Shown one piece after another: positions 36,775-49,600 of a stretch of 64,000 bases of DNA. Source of the stretch: Gonapodya sp. JEL0774 (lineage: Eukaryota; Monoblepharomycota; Monoblepharidomycetes; Monoblepharidales; Gonapodyaceae); NCBI GenBank assembly GCA_027604505.1, contig JADIIX010000041.1, positions 89,881-153,880 on the forward strand. The letters run 5' to 3'. Each line of letters starts with the position of its first letter. The first letter of the stretch is position 1. Under the pieces are notes generated by a model. The model was given only the letters and a program-made list of their open reading frames with translations. It did no database searches and was not told the origin of the DNA. The translations under genes were made by a program, and so were the position numbers.

Positions 36775-39700
36775 CTACATCGTTTCCGATTCCTGTGCTC
36801 TGAACTCCTCTAACTCGAATTGTTCCGTCCAAGTTTGCCGCAATTCTTCGCTCTGCAACTTGTCGCTCATAAACTCTTCTGTACTGTTTGTCCCCTCCTC
36901 GACGGACCCTGGCCACACCTGCTCCAACCTGTCAAGCAACCCCTCCAGCCCGCCCTCCAACTGGACTGCCAGGCTAGGATTTCTCGCAAACGCAATCAAG
37001 GTGCCGAACGTTTTCGGGTCTGGGCGAACTCCCTGGAGCTTCATGTCCACCAGTACCACCCGCTCTGCGCCAGCGAGATCCTTGAGTCGTGCAAAAGCTT
37101 CCACGAGGCTCGTAGCCGTATTCCCGCTGAGCCTCGCACCACACCGCAAGGCCTGCTCCCATACGTTCTGCAAATCCTCTACCGTAGAGTTCCAGCCAAC
37201 CTCATCCAACATGACAGTGGTCGCTATGGGAATGAACGTCGCCGGGGGAATGGTCCACGGCCGAGTGCCCGGGAAGGGCAAACTGACCACCTGTGGCGTC
37301 TTGGTCAAGAACGCACGGACTTTGGCGTTCCATATATCTCGAACTATGTCGTGTTGTCCTGCATAGCTCATAACCATGGCAAGCGCGGTTTGGCAGGCCT
37401 GGTTGCCCTCGATTTGACTCACGTCGCCCCACCAGCGAAGAACGGAAACGACGCCGTTGAGGGAGCGGGCGTTGCGACAACCGTCCATGGATGAGACGAA
37501 GGAGACCGCGTTGGGTTCGATTTCTGAGTCCCGCATCCGTTTGAGCGTGGCCATGATGAGGGGGACCGAGGGGAGGGTTTTATAGAGGGAAAGCTGAAAG
37601 TTTGATGAGTCAAAGATCATGGTTGAGTGTAAGAGATGCGAGAATGCCCCCCACACACAAACAAAAAAAAAGGAGCGGAGGTGGACACACCATGGAGGTA
37701 AACGTCACCACGTCGGGCGACACTCCTTTCCGTTGCATCTCCTGGATCAACTTTTCGGCACCGTCGGCATCGCGTTTGGAGAGGAGGTGGTTCACTAGCG
37801 TTAATATCACAAGCACCAAATCATAGGGGATTCAATGACCGGAAAGTGTGAAATGATGGAACTTTCTTGTCCTCTGAGCCATCCACTGAAGTCACCACAT
37901 AGAACTCACCCAGCGCATTATACGTCACAATGTTCGGGTACACACCGACACTTGCCATCTCCTTGAAGAGCTCCATGGCCTTGTTCGTTTCGCCGTGCTA
38001 TGAAATGATAGGAGCCCAAACCGGGTGAGGATCACTGAAAACGACACATTTCGACAACCTGCACACTTTTCGTCCCCTCTCCCCCGCGGCCCCCTGTAAG
38101 TGAAACTCACGTCCAAGCACACCTTAATCACTGCTGTATATGTGACGACGTTAGGTTTCAGGTGGGCCTGGGACGGCCGCAGCGACCGAAGTTGGAGGTC
38201 TTTCAAGATCGCGAGGACCGAGGTGACGGAGCCAGTGGATGCGCGGTGGCGGATGAGGCTGGAAGTATATTATGTGTGTGTGTGTGGGCGGAGTGGTGGA
38301 GGTGAGAGAGAGATAGTTTTCGGTGTGATTGTTAGGCGGGTGAGCCCAACACAGCGTCGTTTGGTGGATAGAGATGGAGAGTAGCGACAAACCGCCCACC
38401 CATGTACGATCCCATCCATTCTGTCGTTTTCAACTCACGCATTGTACGAATATAGGTCCGGCGAGACCTGCCACACGGTGCTCATCTCTTCCCACAACCT
38501 ATCCACCATGGCACCGTCGCCCGCCCTGGCCGCCGCGAAGAGCACCGTATTACACGTGAGGGTACACGCTGGGGCGGTGGCATGGGGGAGCTCTTTTCTG
38601 GAAAAGAGATCCAAGATGCGGTTGTAAAGGTCTAGGCAGGCGAGGTAGCCTGGGTGCTGGAGGTGAAGCGGGGTCGGGCTGCCGGGCAAGGGGGCTTCTT
38701 GGGAGGAGAGGGTGGGGAGGGAGGAGAGAGCTTGGGTGGGAGAGAGCAGGTAAGCTTGCATCTGAGGCGTTTGGCGACGCGGGGTGACACCGTGGAGCAC
38801 GAGTGGTGTCAGAACAGAGCAGAGCACAGTAAAGTGGTTGCAAGGGAGCTATTCTCGTATCACACACCATGGCATGGTACGAATGGATATCGGGAGAGAG
38901 TTTTCCCGAGTCGAAGAAGGTCCTCCACGCTCGTTGTGCGTCCACAATATTGTAAGCCTTGGCCAGTGCGCTGAGAATTTGGTTGGCAATGTAGTCGTCG
39001 GGTTCAACACCTGCAGCGTTCATGCGGGACAGAAAAATCTTTTGAACGTCTTCCCAGGTCCGGAACAAGGGGCGGTAAACGAGTACACTGGCTCGGAACT
39101 CGGGGAGGGTCGGTGTCAGACGGGCAAACTCCCCCGCATCGTCCATAATGCGTTCGACACGCTTAATAGCGAGAAAGTAGTTAGGGGAGTTCCATGCTCG
39201 ACCGCCGGTATGGACCCTGGCGGCGCGAGTTGTGGGTGTGAATGCACGGATTATCTTGGGCCAGGTTTCTGCGGGGAGTCCGGCGAGGTGCTCGGGGTGC
39301 TTGGAGCGAACGTAGCTGTAGATGGACCACAAATGATCGAGGGATATGGGCGAGTAATCCGCTTGCAAGCTGTCGTTGTAGCCGCGGGAAGATTGATTGC
39401 TCCAAGCTCCAGGGTTGTAGAGTCGGTTGTGAACACCTTCAAGGAGCGCGACAACGGCCTCACCCGCACTTCTAAAGGTGAGAGAGTGGGAAGGGCGTAG
39501 GTCGGCGTCGGATGGTGTGGTTGGCGCTAGGTGGTGTGTATCGACGGTGCGGAGCTGGCGACTTGCAGCTGGAACAGCTTTGGGGTTGTGACCGTCTCGA
39601 GAACGGTAGCTTTCTCTGACACGGCTGTTTCTTACGATTTTTGTGATCTCAAAAGCTTCTGTGACGAGCTCTGCATCGAGAGGAGCTCCAGTGTCTGGAT

Positions 39701-39950
39701 GTAGCGAATCTCCCTGCTGATTCTCTTTTACCCTTCGCCCGCGGCGCGTGGCGGGTTGATTGAGGGGTACGCGAGGGGATCTAGAACTTTGTCCGGTAGA
39801 TGAGGCGTGACGGACAAGTGAGGGTGCCAGCAGAGGGGAAATCAAAGCATTATGACGTGGTAGAGAGAAAATTGAGGGAGACGACATCGAGCCATGAAAG
39901 CAGGCAGACACGCCCGCAGAAGCAGACAAGCGGGACAAAGAGACCCTCAT
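36775..39950 (-). CDS. Mitochondrial pentatricopeptide repeat (PPR) protein
   Basis: Predicted organellar RNA-binding protein for mitochondrial transcript processing, stability or translation. I chose ATG 39950 because it opens a basic mitochondrial presequence (MRVSLSRLSASAGVSACFHG... LVRHASSTG); an in-frame ATG at 40103 is possible. PPR-like helical pairs are frequent: EPDDYIANQILSALAKAYN, DLYNRILDLFSRKEL, TLTCNTVLFAAARAGDGAMV, LKPNVVTYTAVIKVCLD, GVYPNIVTYNAL, AEKLIQEMQRKGVSPDVVTF, IEPNAVSFVSSMDGCRNARS. The final exon (36775-37600) continues in repeats and ends with an acidic tail. Introns include ~37601-37693, ~37810-37912, ~38000-38110 and ~38250-38440. Target RNA cannot be read from the sequence. 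Confidence 0.85.
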
Positions 39951-40159
39951 TGAGAAAGGACGTAAGATCCCCCGTGAGAGCGCGGGCTGGTTGGGATAAA
40001 AAGAGTTGGGCAGAGGGAAATGAGAAGATTCTGAGATCCCAGCACCAATCGATGACAGAAGAGCATCAATTCCAAAGTAGATTACTGTCGAGTGTGTACT
40101 CATTAAAAGTAATTCATTTGCCAATACAGTAAAAGTAATTGAATTTGCTCCTCATTTTT
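39951..40159. promoter_or_regulatory. Short bidirectional promoter (PPR / DRC7)
   Basis: About 210 bases separate the start codons of the divergent PPR and DRC7 genes, so both promoters must lie here or overlap the 5' ends. No TATA box is obvious. Confidence 0.5.
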
Positions 40160-43100
40160 ATGGCTTCGCGCGTTGGGAAACGGACATCACAATCCACGGC
40201 TGCTGACCGGACGGGACCGATGATTTCGTCGGAGATGGCGGTACAGCCATCGGGCGACCTTCCTCCATTGCCATCGCTCTCTGTGGACGACTCACAGTCA
40301 GACGCTGCGAATCCGCTCAAATCATCCCCAAATCTCAAACCCAATTCAAACGACGCTCAACTCCCAGTCAATGAAAACTCACCAATCCACCCATCTCCTG
40401 ACAGCACTAATCAGCCTTCCTCTGCTTCATCTCAATCTGACACCTCTCCTCCCCCTCAAGCTGATGGGGGGCAGCAGACAGTGGGGGACACAGACCTCGC
40501 GGATGCGGACCTGGAATCACAAATGCGCGCCGTGCTGGGAATCCAGGATACAGAGGCAACGCGGCAGAGAAAGTAAGTGCGGCACCTGCAAGAAACACAC
40601 CGCTCACCACTGTTGGCTGCGAGTGACGCGTCGTCCCTCCCCAAAGTGAGCACATCACCGCTTCGTCACGTGCCCTCCTGCCCTCCCTCCCCTCCTCCTA
40701 CACTGGAAATGCGCCCAAAGAGCAGCTCATTTTGGACTATGTGGACAACTTTCGACGGCAGTACGCTCAGGTCTATCCTGGACGTAAGGACCTGCTGCTC
40801 GATCCACCCAACGAGTATGGCATTAAGGTAATGAACGAATGAGTGAGCGCACTTTTTCACTCTACTCCCTAAATTCTTGTTGGAAATTGTTTCCTATACG
40901 TGCTGGTTTCTGACCTCATTGTGATCCATCTTGTGCCGTTGTTCGATACTCCAACACAACCCCTCCAGAAATTCGTCTGCACCACCATCCGCCCCACCCA
41001 ACTTCCCTTCCGCCAGCTCTACAACTACGATACCTGCGCACGCTTCACTGCTGACTACGTATCCTACATACCCCTCGACCCGCCCCACGAACTGGTACGT
41101 GTGCCCCTTCCAATGTCTTCCCTGCACCTCAAAGCCCACCCCGCACCGCCCAGCGCACTGGAGTACTCACCGATGAACTTATCCGTCCAACCCCTCCCAA
41201 CCTCTCCCCGACCACTCACTGCTAGCCCCGCACCCTCCACTCCCCCACCTTCACACTCCATCTCCAACTCGGCACCTGCTTCGACCTCTCTGTTCTCCTC
41301 GTCTCTCTCCTCCGCGGTGTAGGTTACGAAGCATACGTTGTGTCGGGCTACGCCTCCCGCGACGTCACCCTCGTCGACGAAACCCACGGCGACATGGCCC
41401 GTGGCGGGTACCCTGGGCCCTACACCGGGAGCGCCGTGGCATGGAAGGGTATCGCGGGCAGGTCGGAGAAGGAAAGGGAGAGAGAGGAAGCGAGGAGCAG
41501 GATGGCCGAGGCGAGGAGGAAGAAAGAGGAGAGGGAGAAAGCTGTGGAGTCGGGGCACGGGTTGGAAGGTGGGGACGGTGCAGGCGTTGCGGACGGTGGC
41601 GGGGAGCCTGGAGACCTCTCCGACGGACCTCCCCTACCGTCCGGTCCAAAGTACACCGTCAAGCCGCCCAAAGTCCTCGTCTCCGAGTTCATTATGAAAC
41701 AAGAAGCCAAGGCGAGATCCTCCGCACAGGCCGATGACGGCGAGGGTGATAGATCCGGTGTCGGCGCTGACGGCCCAAATGGCGGCGGGGGCAGCACCGC
41801 CAACCTCGCCGACGACCCCTCCTCCGCCATGGTTGACGACGATGTGTTGCGAGGGTTGCGTGTGCACGCGTGGGTGTTGGTGTTGCCTGGTCGGAGGGAA
41901 GTCGCCGAGGCTTTCTTCATCGGTGCGTGGAAGGAGTGTCGAGGTGGAAGCAGAGGGAACTCTGGGGCCACCGTGACCTGATCCCTCTTCCCGCCCGTTT
42001 CACAACCCCTCCCCCCATCTCTCTCCTCCCTCCTCTTGGACTCAGAGTCCACCACCGGCCGCACCCACCCCCTCGACCACCCTTCCTACCTCGGCGTGGA
42101 ATCTGTGTTCTCCCCGCACAACTACTGGGTTAACATGCAGTACTGTTTCGAAGGTGTCAAAGGGATCTCCTTCGACTTGGCCGACAACAACAAGTGGGAG
42201 TTTGTGGTAATGGATAATACCGTGCCTGGGGTGGGCGGAACGGGAAAAGAGGTGACGAGAAAGCCGGGGAGTGCGGGGAGCGGAGGGAGGGGGGTTGGAG
42301 GGGGAGGTGGCGGTGGGAACGGGTCTGGAAGTGGAGATGCGGGGGCAACGCAGGGTAACGGTGGTGGCGGCGGCGGGCAGCAGGGTGCGCCGGGGGTGGG
42401 ATCCAAGGCGGACGACGACGAGGAAGACGGTGATGGTGCCGAAGACCAGTCCTCTGTAGATCTCCCTCCGAGTTGGGTGAGCGCTCTTTCGCTCACGCAG
42501 GAGCAGTTCGAAAAGAGGAGTCCCACGGGGAAAAAGACCGTCTCGTACCGCAACGCGAGGGTCGAGACGTTTGCAGAGTACCACAGGCAGGACGGGATGG
42601 TGACGAGGATTACGTACTTCAAGGATGAGGCGAGGGGGTTTGCGGGGGAGATTAGGGAGTTTTTTGCGAACCGGAAGTGAGTCTGCTGGCCGAGGGCGTT
42701 TTTCGGACCGGTACCCCTTGCAATGTCTTCTCCCACACCATACAGGGACAAACTTGTCGAACGCGTGCGCATTCCGTCACTCCGTCTGATCCACGAGTTC
42801 TTCGACAAGGGCCGCCCCCACGCGCTCAGAGACCACGTCATGGTGGCCTTTCGAACGAAGGAAATGAACTTTTACGCCGCGGCTAGATTCGACGGGTTGT
42901 TGAGAAGAATTGACGAAGGGACCAAGGTGGTGGAGCTGTACGAGGAGAGGGATGACGGGTTGTATTATCGGAGCGTGGTGTTTGATCCGACTGATGTGGT
43001 GGGTTGGTCGCGTTTGCGAAGGGGGAAATTGACGCATAGGCGCTTTTCCTCATATAAACCTGTGGTCGTGGGTAGCGGGAGGACGAGGAGACGCTCCCCG

Positions 43101-44106
43101 ACCGTGGCCGCATCGTCAAGATGACGGAAAAGTTCGAACGAAACCCTCGTGTGCCCGCAGTTGTGGACGCGCAAAAGAAAACATACTTTGTCAAGGAAGA
43201 AAAGGTACGCATCATCTACCATCGGGAACCCGACCGCCTCGTTCCCTCCTTCCTCGAGTTCCGCAAACCCTCGTCGGACAGCAAGACTATCACCTTGGAA
43301 CTCCTCAACAGCTTCACAGCCAACGCGTACGCCAAGCAGCCCAAGAATCAGCAGCTTTTCTTGGTGCTTTCGGCGTTACTCAAGACCCAGGCCGGATGTC
43401 TCGCAGCCATTCGTACCTCTGAAAAAGAGGTCCGGGATATCCTGTCGAACCGTCGAACGGAGGAGAAAAGCATTCAGCTCGCGGTCAGTGTGTATGACAC
43501 GATCCGGAACGATGGTAAGACGGCCAAAGAAGAGGAGGAGAAGAAGGAGGAGAGGACAAAGGAGGAAGAGGAGCGCAGGAATCAGGAGCTCGACTATCTG
43601 AGTCCGTTCCTCATCAACGTCGTGAGTTTATTCTTTTGCCTCCCTTCGACCATCCTCACATTGGTGCTCTCTCCTCCTAAACTATGTGTTATATTTCTAG
43701 GCCGACCCCACCAAGCTCACACCCGCCGAAGCTACAGCGGTCAGGGACGCGTGCCTGAAATCCCTCAAGGAGCGTATTCTGGAAAAAGCTAACATAATTC
43801 AATCCCGTCTGGACGAACTCGTGGCCGAGTATAAGCGGCGGGAAGAGGTGTACGCCAAGAACTCGGATACAGTGGGTGTGGACGAGACGGAGGAGTGGAT
43901 GCGGTTCAGTGAGGAGGCGTTATTTAAGAGGAAAATTTTGGAGAAGAGACTTGCCAAGGTATGTTGAGGATGCTGGATGATATCTGGTGATCGATGCACG
44001 AAGTGCTCACGTGTCCTTACAGCACAAGGAAAGCTCGCCTGAAAAGTATATGGCACTCGAAAAGAAACTCCGCAGTGATCCGCGATTGGACGTTTCGGGG
44101 CGGTAG
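40160..44106 (+). CDS. DRC7: Dynein regulatory complex subunit 7 (flagellar)
   Basis: Subunit of the nexin-dynein regulatory complex of motile flagella (CCDC135/lobo family). ATG at 40160; a disordered Ser/Pro-rich leader, then DYVDNFRRQYAQVYPGRKDL, LDPPNEYGIK, FVCTTIRPTQLPFRQLYNYD, TCARFTADYVSYIPLDPP and a transglutaminase-like core: LGTCFDLSVLLVSLLRGVGY with EAYVVSGYASRDV, then LRVHAWVLVLPGRREV and PHNYWVNMQYCFEGVKGISF. Later blocks: LPPSWVSALSLTQEQFEKRS, GMVTRITYFKDEARGF, LRLIHEFFDKGRPHALRDH, MTEKFERNPRVPAVVDAQKK and EEWMRFSEEALFKRKILEKR. Stop at 44104-44106. A Gly-rich insert (~42290-42390) interrupts the middle. About ten exons. The gene is the clearest sign that the organism has a flagellum at some stage. 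Confidence 0.93.
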
Positions 44107-44287
44107 TTACCTGGGAATGGGGTCTTCAAAGAAAGACCGCAAACCACCGTTTCATCTCTCGCAGCTGAAAGGATCTCTGGAGTGAACTCAATTTGATTCG
44201 TATATGATTGTATTGCGCCCACAAGATAGGCATTGCAAAATACAGACAGTTTCACACCAAAATGTTCCATGATCACCCTCATCTCAT

Positions 44288-46496
44288 TCACCCCAGATTG
44301 AGTGATTGTCGCTATAGTTTACATACGCAGAACAAGAAGTCAGGTACTCCGATGATTCGATGTCCGACGAATTATTTTCTCTCGCAACTTACTAATGCCA
44401 TGAGCTGCTGCCTCTGCTCCGGCGGCAACGCTTCCACTTGCTGCGGCGACAATGACACGAGGCTCATGATTAGCTTGTGTTGGTAATTATGGAGCGAATG
44501 GGTGTCAGTCCACAAAGAACAGCACTTCCAACACCACCAACGCTTACCAACCTGCTTGGTCTGTTCCGTCAACGCCGGTTGCTGACCCACTGGTGCACCC
44601 AGGCCCACCCCTTGCTGCGGCTGCTGTGGGACTTGGCCGGGTATTCCCATTTGACCAAATCCGAACCCTGGTTGCTGCTGCGCCGCTGCGGCAGCGAAAG
44701 GGTTCATTTGCTGCTGCAATTGCGCGTACTGTTGCTGCTGCTGCTGTTGTTGAGATTGTTGTTGCGGTGCACCAAACAGGGCAGCCATCGGTTGTGTCAA
44801 TCCAAGATTTTGTTGCGGCAAGAGTTGTGTCTGAGATGCGAGCAGCTGGGACAAGGTAGGCTGCTGGGGTACGACCGGGGCGACCGGTGCGGACAAGTGG
44901 CGATGGACAGCTGCAGCATCGAGGAGGTTTGCCGTGAGCATTATCTGGAAGGTGGCGTAGCTAGATGAGTGGGAACGCCATTCACGAACAATTTAGCACC
45001 GGAAGAAAGCAATAAGAGGGATCTATTTGAACCCCGAAAGTTACACTCACGCCAAACCTGGATTTGCAACCAAGAGGGCACGCGCCTGGTCCGGTTGGTT
45101 GGTAGCGAGGAGCTACAAGTGAGGTTTTACAGATACCCGGTGGACATAGTTCGATTTAATCCAAACGTGAGAACAGTATGTATTCGAGTCACCAGGATGC
45201 GTAATCAAAATGTGAGTGCTTCTCACCTTGAGATTTGACAACAACTCGTACATCTTGTCCGCCCCCATTCCCGCCACAATCTGCTGCACCACCTGCTCCC
45301 CACCAGTAGCTGGCTGTGCGGAATCCCTATCTCTCTCTCTGTCTCTATCGTCACGGCGGTCTCGGTCGCGATCCCGAATATCACGGTCGCGGTCGCGGTC
45401 GTCACGGCGGTCGCGGTCACGGTCCCGGAACTCACGGTCCCGTTCTCTCTCCCGTTCTCTCTCCCGCATTTCGCGCTCACGTTCCATTCGCTCGCGTTCA
45501 ACCATCATCTTTATCGGGGCCCCACCACCTGGCCCTCCGAAACCTCCCGGTGCTCCAAAACCTCCGGGCCCCTTCATTCCACCAGTGCCCCCGGTTCCTG
45601 CTGCGTTTGCAGCGGCTTCTTCGTTTTCTTTAGCTGACCGTTCGGATTCGGCGAAGTCAACTCGGAGCTGCCGACCACCCATTTCGTAGTTGTTGAGGTT
45701 TCGGACGGCAGACGCAGCGGTTTCGGGATCCGCGAATTCACAAAACCCTAAATGTTATGATGATAAGTGGAGGAGGGGAGAGAGGCCCCTGGGTCAGGCC
45801 GGTTTGACAGGAAGAACTGAGCGAGCTCCACGATTCTTTCTTTCGACCTTTGACCCCTCTGCCCAGCACAACACAAATCACAATAAATTCATGAAAAATC
45901 GCCGCAGGATTTTGTACACTGAGCGAAAAGGAGATCAAGGCGCCCTTGCCAGCACATTCATTCCACCGACCTTCGTCGATGCTACACACCCGCCCAGTCA
46001 AGCCTAAGCCCCTACTCATTCTCGAACATTCTTCCAGTCATCATTTGAATAGATTTTGTTCTCTGTCCTCCTTGGTCCACTGTCCCACTAAGAATCCAAG
46101 TGAGCCCGCGACAGCGTCCTCCCTTTGAATTTACGTACCGAATCCTTTGGGTTTTCCCGTTTCACGATCGAATACCAGCCTGAGAAAAAGGGACAGATGT
46201 GAACCTGTGAACCACGCAGTTGGCGGACATCTGCCCTACGCATGATCAGGATGACACACCTGAAAGAGGAAACAGGTCCGACCTCTCTGAAAATATCCGT
46301 CAACTGCTCCTCCGTCATATCGTAGGGAATATTCTACGTCGTTGCAGTCGCCCAACAACGAACGCATCCGTCAAGTTTCGTATGGGATGAGGATGAGAAG
46401 AGAACAAAGAGAACGACAGAGGTGGAAAAGAAAGCCAGATTGAGAACATACCCCCACGAATACGATTCTCGTTCCCCGCGCGTTTGGCATTGCCAT
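44288..46496 (-). CDS. CSTF2: Cleavage stimulation factor CstF-64 / Rna15
   Basis: RNA-binding subunit of the mRNA 3'-end cleavage complex, recognising GU-rich downstream elements. ATG at 46496. The RRM is N-terminal: [46 protein letters not shown] (RNP1), [33 protein letters not shown] Gly/Pro stretch and an Arg-Glu/Arg-Asp dipeptide tract (~45310-45500) follow. The hinge domain reads [33 protein letters not shown] and [15 protein letters not shown]. Then a Gln/Pro/Gly-rich region, and the C-terminal domain [20 protein letters not shown] with RQQLMAL, spliced to RQSLNLG and a stop at 44288-44290. It lies back-to-back with the dynein gene and converges with DRC7. Confidence 0.93.
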
Positions 46497-46639
46497 GTCT
46501 CCGGAAAACAATTAATGCGGTGGTTTCAGACAATGAGAATATGAACCGCAGTCGAATGTGCAATGTACTCACTCATACATATGTATTATGTAGGAGCAAC
46601 CACCTCACCACAACAAACAACATTTCGATTGATTTGAAC
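46497..46639. promoter_or_regulatory. Very short bidirectional promoter (CstF-64 / dynein IC)
   Basis: Only 143 bases lie between the divergent start codons at 46496 and 46640. The two 5' UTRs must be very short or overlap. Confidence 0.55.
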
Positions 46640-49600
46640 ATGTCTGGGCGCCAACAGGAGCTCGAGAAAAAGAGACAAAAGCTTGCGGAGCTGAAGCGAC
46701 AGAGAGAGGACAGGAAACTCAATTTGGAGAGTTCAAAGAAGGAAGTCGTGAGTGGTGTGCCAGTTGATTTCATCAGGCTTCGCGCTCATTTTCCCTGCGG
46801 CACCTGATTCGACTTGATTCGGTACTGTTTTCCATGAATCGGTGCCGGTTCGACCCACCCTCTCCTCTCCTTGCTGGTGTCACGGAATACAAAACTTTGC
46901 ATGAAAGGCACCTTCCCACCGTGCCCTCGCTTCCTCCTCTGCCTCCGCCGCTACCGCAGCCGCCACTGCTTCTGCTCCATCCTCCCTTTCCACAGCTCGC
47001 CACGATGTTGATGCACTTGTCGCTTCCTTGGTGGGAGACAGAGACACCACGTCCATCGTGTCTACGGCTGTACGATCAGCGACTCCGCAATCTGCACTTT
47101 CGGATCAGGATGATAGGACTTCGGACGTGGGGTCGTCTTCGGCGGCGGGGTCAGGAGTCAACCAAATACCTGGGAATGGCCCTAACCTGAATCTGCCCCA
47201 CGCACCGTCAACCAGTGTGACCCTGGCGCCGCCTACTGTTGTGTAAGTTATCGCTACGGAAACCTTGCGCAGAATGGTTTGTGGAATGTGAAGGGAGTGA
47301 AGGACGGTCAAGCATTTTATTGGAGGGAGACTTCCATGGGAGGAAAAGTCTGGAAAACATTTGCAGAGTCCAGCGCACTGTCAGGAGCTGCGCTGTAAAC
47401 GAATCAGGCACATAGAGGAATTCGAATAGTGTTGGTATGCCAGATACAGGTGTTTGCGGTTTTGACGCATCAGAATCCGACAATCGATACACCATCCCCA
47501 AATCCAAATGCAGTACTTCGCTGTCCATCCCTCCGTTCACGCATATTGAAACTATCTGTTACTACATCTTCTTTCTAGTGAACGTCCCCCACCAACCCTC
47601 GCCGTCGTTGATTTCTTAATATGGGACTTACCGCCTCGAGTGAGTAGTTCTATCTCATTCACACGTGCTGGCATGTTATTCTTCATTTCTTGTTCCTATT
47701 ACTCCCTTCGTCGTTCTGAAACCGTTCATGTGCATCCATCAAACACCCCTACCCACCGCCTCTTCCCACCGAAGGAACGCGTCACGTACAGCAAAGAAGT
47801 ACAAACAATCCCTCTCGCCATTGACATCACCAATCCTCGCTCTCGCACTGCCGCAGCTGCTGGCCCTACATCACCCACGTCTGATTCAGGGTCTTCCGCG
47901 TCGGATTACGCCGACGCAGAAGGTGGTGCAGAGGCTGAAGGAAGCTTCGGACAGTTCCCTCGCATCGATCGGAATCGGAAGTCGCTCAAATCTACTAGCA
48001 TAGGTACCGAGGTTGTCGCCCCGTCGCCCGCCACAACGACCGTCACACCGGTTCTGCCGACCCCCTTGGAGCCACCACCGCCAGCTCCCCCGCTTGAGCT
48101 CAGCGAGGCGGACCGAAAGGTTTTGGAGGCTTCAGAACCGTTCGTGGAATTTGTGGAGAGGGCAGGGAGGTTGGTTGAGTTGGCTATGGCGAGGCCGGAT
48201 GGAGGTTTGAGGGATTACATGGCCCTAGGCGGTGATGGTGGGTGAGTTCCTGATAGAAAGGTGGCAAGGGGAGGGCCCACTTTAAGTTCGCTCAGGGATG
48301 ATGTAATCATGGAATCCCTCTTTTGGACCCTGGGTGTGGGGTGCTCGGTAGGGATGTCGACGCAACCAAAACTGCTCAACTTGCCGCGGAGTTTTACTCG
48401 GATAGAGTACGCAATAGGTCAGTTGTCGGAATCGATTGGTCGTATAAGGTGCGTGGTGAAAGTTTCGGAAGTCCTCTCCGTTCACGATGATGCACGGAAC
48501 ACTAAATTTCCTCTTCACCCACATCACATCACTCATCACCATCTGTGTCACCCTAGTTCCCCGAATTGGTACTTACTGGGTATAGTAAACCCCGACCGCT
48601 TACCTCCTCTTCAGATCAAGATGGTTATGCATGCGTGTGGAACATGCACGTACCTACTAGACCTGAGTTTGCTTTTGGTTGTCAGGTGAATGTTTTAAGA
48701 TGAATTGTTGTCGGTGTTCAAAATCCCTGGACCCGCACCTAACTCGATTTTACCTTTAAAGTCCGACATTACCTCTACTATATTTTCCCCCCATCACCCA
48801 AATCTCATTGTTGGTGGAACATACTCTGGGCAAATTGTCCTCTGGGACACTCGCGCCAAATCGCTTCCTGTCCTCAAAACGCCTCTTTCAGGAGCGGGAC
48901 ACACGCATCCAGTGTACGCGTTGGCGATGGTTGGGACCACAAATGCCCATGCTTTGGTTAGTGCTAGTACAGATGGAACTGTGTGTGGTTGGCAGTTTGA
49001 TATGCTAGCAATGCCGACGGTGAGTGGCTGATGCTAAGAGGCAGGATTTGTGGCAGAGATGCCGCGTATTCGTCACTCTCAGTCGAGAATCGGCATCTGC
49101 TAACCCGTAACATGTTCAACCTATCAACCAGGAAACCGTTGAGCTCAGCGTCCCGGCCCACCCTACCCAACCTAAAACAGACGAAGTCGCCATAACCAGC
49201 ATGTCTTTCCCAGACTCGGAGACAACCTCATTCCTGGTCGGCACTGAAGAGGGCGTCGTTTATCACGCTAACCGATTCGACCGGGCCGGTGCCAAAGCCG
49301 GTATCAATCCTTACGATGTGTACGGGAGGGGAGAGAGGGAGAAGGAAAGAGCAACGGGCAAGATGGGTCACGCTGGACCTATTACGGGGCTGCACTTTCA
49401 TCCGGTGAATGGGCCAGGTGGAGGAACATGGGGGGATTTGTTCTTGACTAGCTCAGTTGATTGGACGGTGCAGTTGTGGAGAGCTAAAGTAGGTGAACGG
49501 CGAACATGCTTGGGGAGTTCCCGTGTATCCGTTCGTCTTTGAATTTCGTGCATTTTGTTTCCCAGTCGATCTCCCGACCCTCCACACAATTTACCACCCA

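Noticed and set aside
45216-45689. Plus-strand open frame with an SR-like repeat (RSRSRS)
   Set aside because: It is the complement of the RD/RE tract of CstF-64, whose RRM and hinge fix the minus strand as coding.
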